DNA from: Cerioporus squamosus | Taxonomy: Eukaryota; Basidiomycota; Agaricomycetes; Polyporales; Polyporaceae | Reading direction: 5' to 3' | Assembly: GCA_022592435.1 (NCBI GenBank) | Contig: JABYQS010000143.1 | Coordinates: forward strand, 1 to 64,000 | Length of the DNA stretch: 64,000 nt | Shown: one piece after another, positions 22,609 to 34,522 of the stretch | Layout: each line of letters opens with the position of its first letter | How positions within the stretch are numbered: position 1 is the first letter of the stretch | Translations under genes and position numbers: made by a program | Notes under the pieces: generated by a model | Databases searched by the model: none | What the model was told of the DNA's origin: nothing | The model's input: the letters and a program-made list of their open reading frames with translations, nothing else

Positions 22609-23188
22609 TCACAGCCAGAAAGTGTGCAGACTAACCTTACTCAACCATGCGCGAACGGGCGCGCCGGCATCGCATTTTGTGACTTCGTACCTGAGCGATA
22701 AGGCCGCCGAATATCGCGGACGGGCCTGGCTGCGACCCAGGTGCCAAGGGAGTGCAGCGTATGTCCATAAGGGAGGCCTCCGAGGTGAGACCATAAGTAC
22801 TCGTCTCTTGCGAACCCGTTCCCGCATGATAACAATGGGGACTTCAGGGTACGCCCGCCGCACATGTCGAACCCACCATTCGAGGTCGCTCAGCTCGACA
22901 GGGCGGTTCGTCCTGCCGTAGGACTCGTCGGGCCTCCGATAGTCCTCGAGTGTCGAGCGCGCAACGTCCGAAACCGCGCGTGTCGTAGGCGAAGACGGTG
23001 ATTCCGTGTTGAGCGCAGCGCGTATGTAGGTCGTCGTAACGGCCGATGTGTCCGCGAAACCATGGACGAAGACAAGGACAGCTTTGAGATAAGGAGAGGC
23101 GGCATAAGTTTCATAGGGTGTAGAAGTGGTGGCCGTCGGTGCCGTCGAGCTGGCAAGCTTCAGTGAAGAGCTTGAAAGGCCAGGTCAT
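22609..23188 (-). pseudogene. monoacylglycerol-lipase-like alpha/beta hydrolase relic
   Basis: A decayed serine hydrolase of the monoacylglycerol lipase / S33 type. From ATG 23188 the frame reads MTWPFKLFTEA and DGTDGHHFYT, then the coding signal moves between frames: KAVLVFVHGFAD, then in another frame GHIGRYDDLHTRCAQHG and VFAYDTRGFGR, then back to SYGRTNRPVELSDLEWWVRH and RRAYPEVPIVIM. At least two indels are needed. The nucleophile motif expected right after this point (GHSMGG in the family) is missing and the rest is scrambled, so it is not a working enzyme. It lies between DUF6534 copy 2 and the aldehyde dehydrogenase. Short sequence from its 3' side recurs near 52.3 kb. Confidence 0.7.
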
Positions 23189-24081
23189 TTCTGGAAACTC
23201 TAGTTAGATGGTTGACGCAGCATCGCGCTGTCATTACATGTTGACGTTGGGACGTTGGTGGGACGCACTGCGAAGTAAGTTCACACTGAAGTGTGTTCCG
23301 GTTTGTCCCCAGAAACCGGGCATTTCCGGCGTCTGCTGGTCCGGAGTAACTTCGGACCTCCCTTCAGTCCTTTCACCCCTCCCACCCATTTCCATGATGT
23401 CTTCGCAACTGAAGTATCTACACGCGTCCCAAATGCACTCTGACAATATTGCACGCTTTGTGACGGAGCGAGATAAGCTGATTATGCACGGACAGTATCG
23501 CAACACATGCCACAACGCGGCATCAGGAATCCCAGTGTCATTGCATGTTCGCCTCCGAAGAAGCACCATTTTCAGGTGAGCCGTCCGTGACTGGGTCAAT
23601 TGTCTCGTGCAAAGCTCGCTCAGCAGTAGCGTACCCATACTTACCGTGGTAAGCCAGCAAACCCTGCATATGTCCGTTGGAGCCGGTTGTTAGCCAGTTC
23701 GCCTTTGACGGTTTCACGTTGGAGAACTCAAAACATATCTCTAACCCTGTTGCCACAGTAACCGAATAGTACGCCACTGCCAGTGTGAATGTCAGCGAGC
23801 GGCATGAGGGTCCCATGACGTCTCGCGGGAAAGAGGCGCATCATGACATGTGCTAGCGTGGTTATGGGCAAGAGCCCTCGATCTAGTCCCGCTCGGATCC
23901 TGCGAACCGATCCTCCAGCTTTGCAGTACTGCTTCGGGGATGCATCGCAAGTATTAGTCACCTATCCTTGACGAGTGCTCATATAATCAGCACTGATGCA
24001 TGATGGTCTCTCTCGTTTTCCCCCGGAGAAGGCCACGGTCTGCCTCTACCTCCATCCCACATTGTCGCCTGGATCCCCTCA
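23189..24081. other. spacer with unrecognised decayed coding-like frames
   Basis: Minus-strand frames here (for example PLADIHTGSGVLFGYCGN near 23760) have protein-like composition but no recognised family, no clear start and no splice structure. They could be remnants of an old gene. The 3' part should contain the promoter of the aldehyde dehydrogenase. Confidence 0.35.
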
Positions 24082-26574
24082 ATGTCTGAGCAACATACCT
24101 ATCTGGAAGACATTCCACGGGTACGTCATGCATGAGATTATCCTTCTACGAGATACTGATATGTTCGCAGGTTCTCGAATCCGCCCGTCAGACCTTCCTG
24201 TCCGATAGGGCCAAGTCCGTCGCATTCCGCAAAGAGCAAATAGCTCAAGTCGGATACCTGCTCAAGGACAACGAGGAGCGGTTTAAGGAGGCCTTGAAGC
24301 TGGACCTCGGCCGCCATGCACTAGAAAGCGAGCTGTACGTTTGCTTACCTGGACGACGACCTACTCGCTCTCAATGTTCTTCACGTTTGCGGGGTCGCTC
24401 CATAGGTTCGACTTTGGGCCGACATACAAGGAGGTCCGATTCGCGTACGACAACGTCGAGAAGTGGACACGGGCGCAGCCCATCGACTTCAACCTCAGCT
24501 TCATCGCCATGGGTCCGACAATCAAGGCCGAGCCCAAAGGCGTTATCCTCATAGTTTCAGCGTTCAACGTGCCCCTGTTCCTGACGTTGGGGCCGCTAGT
24601 AAGTTATCCCTCCCCGACCTTGTACGTGACCGCTAAGCCGATACGGGACGGTGGCAGGCGAGCGCGATCGCATCGGGGTGCGCCGCAGTCATCAAGCCGT
24701 CAGAGGCCGTACCACACGTCAACAAGCTCCTGGCAGAGCTCATCCCGAAATACCTCGACCCGGAGCTTTATCATGTCATTCAGGGAGGTGTAGCAGAGAC
24801 GTCGAAGGTTCGTGCTGTGCCATCAGACAGCTGAGTGGAGTCTGTAACAAGGCTCACGCTAATCCTTCTGTAGATCCTCGAACTGCGATGGGATCATAGT
24901 GAGTTCTTACGTGCAGCGCTCGATGCCATTGACTTACAATTCGTCAGTTCTCTACATAGGTAGATACTAAGCGTGCAGTGCTGAACGCTTTGCTCATAAC
25001 GTTCTCAGGCGGGGAACGGGTTGGTCGCATCATCGCCCAAGCGGCGGCCAAGCATCTGACACCGATCACGCTCGAGGTACGTAGCACCGCTCGGTTCCAG
25101 AGTCGTTACCGGATCCTGACGCCGTCGAACCCTTGTGCAGTTGGGAGGTTGTTCTAGTCGCTACGCCGCCCGAACGTCTTGCTGATTTTTAATAGGCAAA
25201 AATCCGGTCGTCGTCGATCCCAAGGTCGACGTCACCATGGCGGCGAGGAGGCTCCTCTGGGGCCGCTTCTCAAATGCAGGCCAGGTACGTGCGAGGATCA
25301 GTGTTATCATATGCTCCTCTGCTGGGTTCTCACGTTCTGTCGCGACGTAACCGCTGGAAGGTCTGCACTTGCCCGGAGTACGTCCTGGTGCCCCGCGCGT
25401 TTCAGAGCACGCTCCTGTCGGCACTCAAGGATGCGTGAGTCGCCATCATCAGTCCTCTACAGCTCATCGCCTCATACTCAGGTTCATCACTCAGCTACGC
25501 GAAGTTCTACCCGGATGGCCCGGAGAACTCGGATTCCTTCTCTCGCATCGTGACGCGAGAGCACGCCGCCCGCATACAGGGCCTCCTGAAGCGCACCAAG
25601 GGCGAGATCGTATGTGGGGGCGACGCCAACGTGGACAAGAAGTATGTGGCGCCGACGATCGTCAACAACGTCACGGCTGAGGATGCGTTGATGAGCGAGT
25701 GAGCTGTTCTCATCTTTCGCGGGCTTCAGTTGAGGTACTGATGTGCTCACTTGCCGACAGGGAGATATTCGGGCCTGTCCTGCTGATAGTTCCGGTCGAG
25801 GACGTGGACGAGGCCATTGCGTTCATCCGTTCTCGGTACGTGTTCTAGTACAGCCTTGCCCTGAACATGCCGGTGCTCAATGCTTATCGCTCACCGCTCA
25901 ACCATTCCAGGGAGACCCCTCTCGCCGTGTACGTGTTCTCGCAGGACAAGAAGTTCCAGCAAAAGGGTACGCAGTGTCAGGTTCTTCTCTGGCACGCGCT
26001 AACCACCTCCCCCTCCCGTAGTGTTTTCCAGCACGAGGAGCGGCGCGGCCCTTGCGAACGAGACCGTCATCAGCCCCGCCGTGCCAGGGTTTCCCGTCGG
26101 AGGCGTCGGAGCCAGCGGATGTAAGCCAACCGTCCCCGTGCCTCACGCGAGATCACTCTGACCTTTGCCTGCCGGTAGACGGATACTACGCGGGGAAGCA
26201 GGCATTCGAGCAGTTCACGCACTACCGCGTGTCGCTCGACAACCCAAGCTGGTGAGCCCTCCCGTCCCCGCCCTGGTGGCTGTCATGCATCACGGACGTG
26301 AGCTGAACGAGATCTGATCGCTCGCCTACACAGGGTCGACACTTGGGTGTTTGGGTTCCGGTTTCCGCCGTACGGAGGCTCGTACAAGAAGTACCTGAGC
26401 ATGATGTACCCGTCCTTGCCTCCGCGCCCGACTCAGACGGCGAAGGGCACGAAGGAGACCGGACCGACTTTCGCGGCCATGGGGTGGATCTCGTTTCTGG
26501 TGTCGCTGCTCGTGAGCGTGTCTACGCTGTTCTTGGGGCGTGACAACCAGGTGATCAAGAAGCTGAGCTCTTAA
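24082..26574 (+). CDS. fatty-aldehyde-type aldehyde dehydrogenase with C-terminal membrane anchor
   Basis: Class-3 / fatty aldehyde dehydrogenase: oxidises aldehydes to acids with NAD(P). Exon 1 is 24082-24120 (MSEQHTYLEDIPR), intron 24121-24170, exon 2 24171-24334, intron 24335-24405; more exons follow. Visible motifs: LSFIAMGPTIKAEPKGVIL and FNVPLFLTLGPLASAIASGC (Rossmann part, LA spanning an intron); ELGGKNPVVVDPK with the general-base Glu; GRFSNAGQVC with the catalytic Cys, the Cys lying just after an intron; EIFGPVLLIVPV; and FPVGGVGASG. The C-terminus has a hydrophobic segment (GWISFLVSLLVSVSTLFLG), as in the tail-anchored fatty aldehyde dehydrogenases of ER or peroxisome membranes (yeast Hfd1 type). 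All catalytic residues are intact over about 520 residues. It ends 359 bp from the PKS stop, convergently. It could act in general lipid aldehyde turnover or on a product of the neighbouring PKS; the sequence does not decide. Confidence 0.9.
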
Positions 26575-26932
26575 GGTATTGGAGTAGCTAGGTGGAATAG
26601 GGACACTCAGACGACTACTAGTATAGGTTAAGGCGTGTCTGGAGGGTGTACGATATAATCTGTTCGTGGAGGATGTAGGAGCGTCTGAACCACGTTCATA
26701 CTCAGAACGCCGAAACTACGCCGCCCTCAACGCCCTGGGCACATCATCGCCGCGCATGTGGAGTACTTACTCAAGCTGCCATCACGCTTACGCCGAACAT
26801 GAATTCTTATGGAAGATCCAGCAAAATGGAGCTCTGTAGGAACACTAACGTCCGCTGTAACAAATATATGGAGGCGAAACGTGGCCGTGACCAGAGACTT
26901 GGAGTAACATACGAAGAGGTACAAATCGCGGA

Positions 26933-29900
26933 TCACTCCTCTTCGATCCTCTTCTGAATCTGACTGATGCTGACATCTGCCAGGAGTTGCAGCTGGGACA
27001 TTGCAACAAGAGGGCGAAGGGCAACAGCGAGGGAGCTGGCGGAAAGTGAATCGAGCCCGTACGCTGTCAAGGGCATGTCGACGGAAACGTCGCCCGGAGG
27101 GAGGTTGAGCACTTCACAGACTATCTGCAGTAGAGACGCATTCTTGTCCATCTCCCGGCTCTCCATATGCGGACCTGGATCCTGGCAGAGGTGATTGTAG
27201 AGCGGAGAGGGACCCATATCGCGCTGCACAGAGCTCCAGTCGAGGCCAGGGATATACTGCCAGACCGGATGGTCTCGCACCTTCAAGATGCCATCGCCAA
27301 TGTAATGGCAGAGCTCTAGAACCGAAGTGAGCATAGAGAAGCGGTATAGCCATCGAAAGCACTCACCCCTTGCTGTGAGTCCCCAGTTGATGAGGTGACG
27401 AACACGAGACCCGTATGAATCCTCACTGGCAGTCAACAAGCTGCTGTCGAGAACAATAGGGGCCACAATCGCGAGTGCCCTCCTATATTTGCGCACATAA
27501 CCAGCCAAGGCATTGTTCGCCCTGCAAAAATCCATCAGTAAGGTGACGATGATCTATCTAGATGAGAGGAAACTCACGCAGCATAGTTCGTCTGGCCAGC
27601 ATTTCCGACCAGCGCTGCGGCAGAGGAAAAGACGACACAGAAGTCCAACGAGTCGATGGGCACCGCCTTCTCAAGGGCCTGGAACGCACCCACCTTGGGA
27701 GCGAAAGCCGAGTCGAAGCTTTCTTCGGTGTGAGCGCCGAACACGCGGTCTGCATAGATCGAAGAGAGGAGCATGCAACCTCCAAGCGGTCGAGACGTCG
27801 CACCCACGAGCGCCACCATGTCTGCGGAGGAGGTAGCGTCGACGGAGACCGTGTTCAACGCGAGATCGTTGCGACTCTGCAGATACGCGAGCATGCGAAG
27901 GGCGAGATAATCTCCGCGGCGTTCCAAACCGTCGACTCCCGAACGTGAAGTTAGGATGACGTTCCGAGCACCATGCTGCGAACTATGGTCAGTTCTTCAA
28001 AATACACGACATGCGCATCAATATACGCACCTCGTACATCCACAGCGCTATGTGCAGTCCAAGACTGCCGATCCCTCCAATGAGCATGTAAGACTTCGTA
28101 GCGTCGAAGAGATACGGGGACAAGGACACGGTCTCCGTTATTCCTGAGATCGACTCGGAGAGGGCAGAGAATCTTGTGGACGAATTGACACGGATATTGC
28201 TCTCGAAGGCTGCGCGGAGGGTGTCTCCGATGGCATAGGGATCGTGTGCTAGAATAGCCGACAAGCCTTCGTTTGAATCATTCCATAGCATCAGGCGACC
28301 ACGAGGGGCCAGGATGGAGCGAAGCGTGACGACGTCCTCAGGACTGGTGGTGCCGGAAAGAATGAAAGACGGCCTCTTGCGATAGCATACCTCGAGCTGG
28401 AGGCTCCCGAGGGAGGAGCACCAGAGAACGTCCATCCCCAGCCTGGCGCAGATGTCCTCGAGCTGACTACGCAGCTGCATGTCTCCATCTACTATCAAGA
28501 CTAGTTGCCCTTGGAGGCGGGTGGGAGACAAGAATGCTGGTGTCCCAACGGACAATGCGACGATCGCGGAGGCGATGAGAGGAGGCAGCATGGTTGAGGG
28601 GCCGTCGGTGGCATCGGACTGGAGATGTTGAAGGCCACCTTCGTGCACGAGGAGATGACTGCTAAGCGGTCCCGAAGTGATTCCCGCGACGGTCTGAGAT
28701 GTCCCGTCGACCTTGCCTATGTATTCCCAGTACGCGCCATGGCGGAACCCGATGTCGGTGATGCTCACCACGACATGGTCCGAGGTCGCCACCGGATGAG
28801 ATGACTGGATACGTTTCTCCCCTTCGAGCTTCCAGGGCAAAGTGGGGTCAAACGGCACCGAGGTTGGTGGAGGTGGAGCGGGCTCAACGCGAGGAACAAG
28901 CACAGCACCTTCGGCGTCCACGAACATCTCGAGCTCTTCGCTTCGCATCGACGTCAGGTTGGGAGCGGCTGCGGAGATCTGGGTGTCCGTCCAAGTCGAG
29001 GCAAAGACCACCACTCGGATGTTCCAGACCGTGTATTCGCGGCGCAGAGACCTTGTGAATCCGATAGCAGAGTCCCCGTCCATGCCGTCCTTGGCTATGA
29101 AGACGAGAGAAAGGGGCTGTAAGGGGTCGTGCAGAGCAATCTCGTCCCGGATGTTCATCTCCTGTCCTCGAACATACTGGATGAAGCGGATCGAGGGGTC
29201 ATCCTGATCTGTCGGGGAAGCCTGCTCAGGTTGTGTGATCGACTGACCAGCGGGACGATAGACCAGCTGATAGCGGTTCAGCTCGACGGGTTCCGGGGTA
29301 CGGCCATGAAGCGTAACTTCGAGCTCCTCTATCACGAGTAACGGTGCACCGTGAGGGTCCGTGATTGTGAAATCGTATACCATGTGGTCTGTGAGGTTGA
29401 AGTCAGCCTTGCCCTACACGGTTGTAAAGTATCTTCAACGTACCGGGCGACCAACTGACGAACGTCGCATGGGAGTAGATTGTTGAAGGGAAAGGCTTGT
29501 TCCTGACATCAGTGCATAGCTTCACAGCCCCGATCTTGGACGGAAGGTGGTACTTGGCCCGATCATGGTTGCCAGTGAAACGAGGATGAACGGCGATGTG
29601 GAGAGCGGCGTCCAGGATAGCGGGATGAATCACGTAATCGGAGAAGCTGATGAAGTAAGTTCAGAGACGCCACCTCACAGAATCGAGGCCGATAACGTAC
29701 TTCGGAATATCTCCACCGTCAACACGCACCTCCGCCAACCCTTCCACTTCCCCGTGACTTCCTGCAGACATATACCATCGTTGTACCCGTCTGTACATGG
29801 AGCCGTACTGTGCGAAGAACTGGAGTTGGCTATAGAAAGCTACGCCGAAACATGAATTTGTTTGGCATCCGTAGGGGTTATGGCAGTAGACTTACTGCTC

Positions 29901-32900
29901 GTGTCCATAAGCTTCATACCACTGCGCAGCGCATCGAGATTAAGAGGTTCAGTGCGTATGCCCGAGATCGAGTCTCGGCAGAGGTATCCGGTGGCGTGAA
30001 GGCGGTTGTACTAGTCGTAAAGCAAGTGAAAGGACTTCAGCCGGTGAGCTGGGCTTGACCGAACGGGAACGCACCTCTATGGGCCATGTCTGAGCGTAGT
30101 CAGCCGGCGCTATGCTACTGACACTCCATTTGGTACCAGAGAGTGCAACATGAACTGGAGTCGGTCGCTCAGAAGAGAGCGTTAGAAGGCCATGGAATTG
30201 GATATCGTAAAGAGCGTTCGCTCCAAACTCGAGAGCCTGTGGTCAAATGAGTACGAGAAGATGGTTCATAACTGCATGACACGAGTACCATCTCGATGTA
30301 TCCTGATGCGGGCATGATGGGCTCCCCCTTGATGACATGGTCCGCGAGACCGGGGTGTGTTTCGACGTTGATTCGAAGCTGAGGATAGTTCAAGGGGCCA
30401 TTGCGACGCTGCTGTTGCCTTGTGATGTATGGAGTGGGGATGAACCATGGCAGCTTCTTCGGTACGAACGGATATTCCGGAAGCTTCCCTGTGAATTGCT
30501 CGGGGGTGCTGTACAGCATGTCGAAGTTGACGCAATTGTGTCCGGCGGCGACGACCTGTCCGACAGCGGTGAGGAAATGGAGGGGCTCCAGACCCGGTTC
30601 TGGGGTACGGGGGCGACGAAGAGGACAAGTGATAGTAATGCCATCGCGAGTCTCCGTCATCGACTTCAGGTAGCCGGCGAGCACAGGGTGCGGGCCAATC
30701 TCGACGAACGTTGCAGTCTTGTGCTCCGCCAAGATCGCCTTGATGGCATCCGTGAACAGCACCGGTGCGCGGGTGCCATTCCAGAAGTACTTCGAATCGA
30801 ATGCGACGTCGAAGAGCCGTCCAGTGACGGTGGAGAACGTCGATACCTGTGGGACGGATACTTCGTGACGAGAAAACACTTCCCCAACGAGACGTTCAAA
30901 GTCGCTCCTGCACAGCTCCATCAGCTCGGCGCAGTGGACAGGTGCGCGAGTCTTGAGCTTCCGAGCGAAAATGCCTGCAGTGTTCGCTTTGGCAACGGCG
31001 AGGTCAATGTGTGACTCAAGGCCAGAAAGAGTGACGGCGGAGGGTGAATTGTAGCAGCCGATGTCGAGTACAACGCTTCCGACCTCAGTCTCCACTTGCT
31101 CGATGATCTTGCGCGCTTCCTCTGGAGAAGCAGACAATGCGGCCATAGTACCATGCGCCTCTTCGACCAGCGAGAGCGCTCTACCCCGCGCTATCGCAAG
31201 CTCCAGAGACGCTGCCTTCGACGCGGCTCCTGAAGCGGAGAGGACAGCAGTTTCTCCTGCAGAATGTCCGATCACGATGTCTGGATGTATGCCTATGGCT
31301 GCCAGGGTGTCGACAAGGGCGAGCTGCAGCATGGTGAGAGCGGAGAGTGTGATCGCGACTGGCCAGGGGTCGGCGAGTATGTCTGATCCGGACGGCGCAT
31401 CTGTGAAGAGGCCGGTTGACTCGATCAGGGATGTACCAGCCACCGCAGCATAGATCGCGTCCAGCTCCAAGATGCTCTCACGGAACGGCGAGCATGACCT
31501 GTATAGGTCGCGGCCCACTAGAAGAGAGATTGTGAGATCAGTGTCTCCTGCGGACCCTCATTTAGCGACTCACTTTGAAAGTGCTGCGTTCCTTGTCCTG
31601 AGAAAACGAACACAATCGGCGCGCGTGTCTTTGGCGCGAGAGCAGGCGGGGTAAAGGTCGAATCATTCGTGGAGCTCACGAGAGCGAACGATCTCCATGG
31701 CATGGATCGTGCTCGTCGTCCATATATCCGTGCCAATGCTGCCTTGTCACCGGTGCTTGATGCGCTCAGCAGCGCCTCCCCGAGTGCCGTTGTCGCGCGA
31801 GGAGAGAGAGCTCCGGCCACGAGCAGAGTCGGCAGCTCCACGCCTTCCGACCAGAAGAGAGGTAGTGGCGCAGGGGAAGGCGGAGGGCCTTCAACGACGG
31901 CGTGCCCGTTTGCACCACCTATACCCGAGCTGGTCATAGCGATCAAGGGTCGCCCGCTTTCCGCCCTACACTGAAGGGGCTCAGGTTCGAGAGGAGCTCG
32001 GAGCCGGTACTCGGACCATCGGATCGCGGGATTCGGCGTCTTGAGGTTGACGTTCGGCGGGATGAGCTTGGATTCGAGGATGCCACAGACTTTGCACAGG
32101 GAGGCCAGGAATGCTGATATCTCGAGATGTCTGCGAGACGATGAGAGATACAATCGGAGGCACACGGAGTGGGAGAAGGAAGTCAACGTACCCGATATTT
32201 CCCTTCAGGCTTCCTACGATCAGCTCGTCGTCCCGCTTGAACTCAGCGCCAACCCAGTTTGCCTCAGTCGGGTCGCCCTGGGCGGTCCCTGCGCGTTGTA
32301 AGACGTCAGCATCAGCATCACGGATGTGTCTTATCGCATACCTGTTGCGTGCAGTTCCAGGTAATCCACGTCTTGCGGACGACGTCCGGCCTGTCGGAAG
32401 GCTCGAACCATAGCGTCACGCTGGGCCATGGCTGCTGGCGCGTGAATAGGCACAAGCGAGCCCGAGGAATTGACGGAAGTTCCCAGTATCTTTGGAAGGA
32501 GTTCAGTCAAATTTTGTGCGAGCCACGGGAGAGACGACATACAGTTGCATAGATGTGATCGTGATCGCGTATAGCAGCCTCCAGAGGCTTGAGTACGATC
32601 ACGACGACCCCTTCTCCGCGGCCGAAGCTGCCATGCAAAGCGGTTCAAGACGGAGGAAGACACCCCGATCGAGAAGACATACCCGTCGGCGGAGGCGTCA
32701 AACGGCTTGCATTTGCCGTCAGGTGTCAACACGTTTCCTTGAGAATAGGCAATCCAATCTGCCAAGCTAAGGGGTATTTATCGTAAGATATACACTCATG
32801 CAGTTATCTCTGACCTCGTACCGGTGATTTATCTGGCAACCGCCTACTACGGCTGCCTCGCATTCACCATTGCGCAAGGCTTGGACTGCGAGATGGGTAG

Positions 32901-33619
32901 CGTACAAGCTGGAGCTGCACGCTGTGTCAACCGGGACACTTGGTCCACGGAGGTCGAGATGGTAAGAGACTCGGTTCGCGATCATCGAGGGAGCGCGTGC
33001 AACCGATCCGATCCCTGGGACGTCATCCTATGAACCTTGTCAGTTTAAGTCGGGGGAAGAAAGACAGATACGACATGCGTACGTCTCCAGAGATAGCCAG
33101 TATGTCGTTAATGACCCCCGCCATATAGCACCCCACGTTCTTTCCCCGGTAGTCGATGCCGGAGTCGGACAAGCTCAGAAACGTGACCTCTATAAGCTTC
33201 CGAACGCTCAAGGACATGATGTTGGCATCCTTCGCAGTGATACCAAACTCTAGATAGTCGAACAGGTCGATGTCCTTGAGGAAGGCGCCAGTGTCCGTGA
33301 TGACCTGGCCGACCGCCGGCCCATGCATGCTGTGTGACGTAGCAGATGAGATGACTGACTTGTTGAAGGGAAGCAGGAGAGTGAACGTACTATTCGACAT
33401 TGAATCTGTCCGCAGGTATCTTCTCGTAAGCCTCTCCCTTTGCGAGGAGAAAGTCAATCAGGGAGCGGTAGTCGAGATCCCGGTCGGAAGTCACTCCGCT
33501 CGGGATCTGAGCCGCTATCCCAACCTGCGACAAGATCGTATCAGCGGCGTTCAACGGAGTGGACGAGGATATGGGCATACAATTGCGATGGGATCCGGCG
33601 CAACACCGAGCTGTGTCAT
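26933..33619 (-). CDS. reducing type I polyketide synthase, KS-AT-DH-(ER-like)-KR-ACP
   Basis: A multidomain enzyme building a reduced polyketide chain from malonyl units; about 2,000 residues in some 18 exons. The start at 33619 ([13 protein letters not shown]) is fixed by splicing directly into [21 protein letters not shown] with Cys at 32917-32919, ELHATGTAQGDP and KGNIGHLE supply Cys-His-His. AT: GHSAGE with Ser at 31261-31263. [14 protein letters not shown] with His at 30337-30339, and [12 protein letters not shown] with Asp at 29610-29612. Between DH and KR (about 29300-28150) lies an enoyl-reductase-like segment whose nucleotide-binding glycine motif is not recognisable, so it is probably inactive. 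No methyltransferase motif was seen. [47 protein letters not shown] with Ser at 27047-27049. The protein stops after the ACP, with no release domain. Every essential active-site residue outside the ER-like part is present. The likely product class is an unsaturated or hydroxylated chain; the exact compound cannot be read. Confidence 0.92.
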
Positions 33620-34522
33620 GGTCTTGGTCGAAAGGTCTTTGTTGTGGTCAGGACGAAGGTTTGGAAACCGAAGAGAGCTCGAGATGGCGCCTCTCAAATG
33701 GGTTTATAGCGGCCCACCGGTCAAAAGTGGCGGTTACCGTGGTAGGGAGAAGCAGAATCATCACCGGAAAACTGTTCGACAGCTCCCCTCCCTTCACACG
33801 GGAGCGTTCGCGGGCCATGCTGCATGAGAAGGGGCGGATATTATGGGCAGAACCTTGTTATCAAGCTGATGGCCTTGTGCCGAGACAGGAGGAGAATCCG
33901 GAAACAGTCTGTCTCCGAGCATGATTTCAAGAGTAATGCCCTACTTCTTCGGCGTCCTTCGTGGCAAACCCGAGGATAGGAGTGTGTTTACGTGGTAAAG
34001 TAAGGTCATAAGGGCTTGCGTGTGTCGCCCTCTCCCCCGAGACGCAGCGCCCTGTCCAGCAGTTCAGTGCCAGCTTCTTTTCGGAGACGAGAACCGTACC
34101 TATTCGCGCAACGACGCAAGGACGTCCAAGCCACTGGCACCAATCATGACGGCTCATGTGGCATCTGCGCCGTCGTACCTCTCCGCGATGCAACTTTCAA
34201 GCCGCATGAAGGCACGACTGCCTTTGACGTGATGGAAGAAGATGGAAGAAGGATTGCTCCGGCATATTGTGTTCCTATTCTGCGCAGCGTCAATGCAGCA
34301 TCTGACGCCGAGGAGGCTGTTCGGGCGCAGACAACGGTCTCATGGGTTGTATTCAAATTCATCGCTCCATCACCCTGCACGAGTGGGCGCAACTATTAGT
34401 TCTACACAGTCGACAATTAATCCCATGAAAGCACACGCACAGTGACTTCTCAATAAATACGAGACTTCCTCATCAACCCGCCCTTCAGACCAGACGCGCC
34501 CAGACACGGAGCGTTTCCCGTA
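33620..34522. other. spacer upstream of the PKS
   Basis: The 5' flank of the PKS and the 3' flank of the minus-strand DUF6534 copy 3. No coding sequence recognised. It should contain the PKS promoter; no specific binding site could be named. Confidence 0.4.

Noticed and set aside
32331..32765. Apparent frameshift in the KS of the intact PKS after FDASADG
   Set aside because: A 54-bp GT-AG intron placed there restores [18 protein letters not shown] exactly, so the KS is intact.
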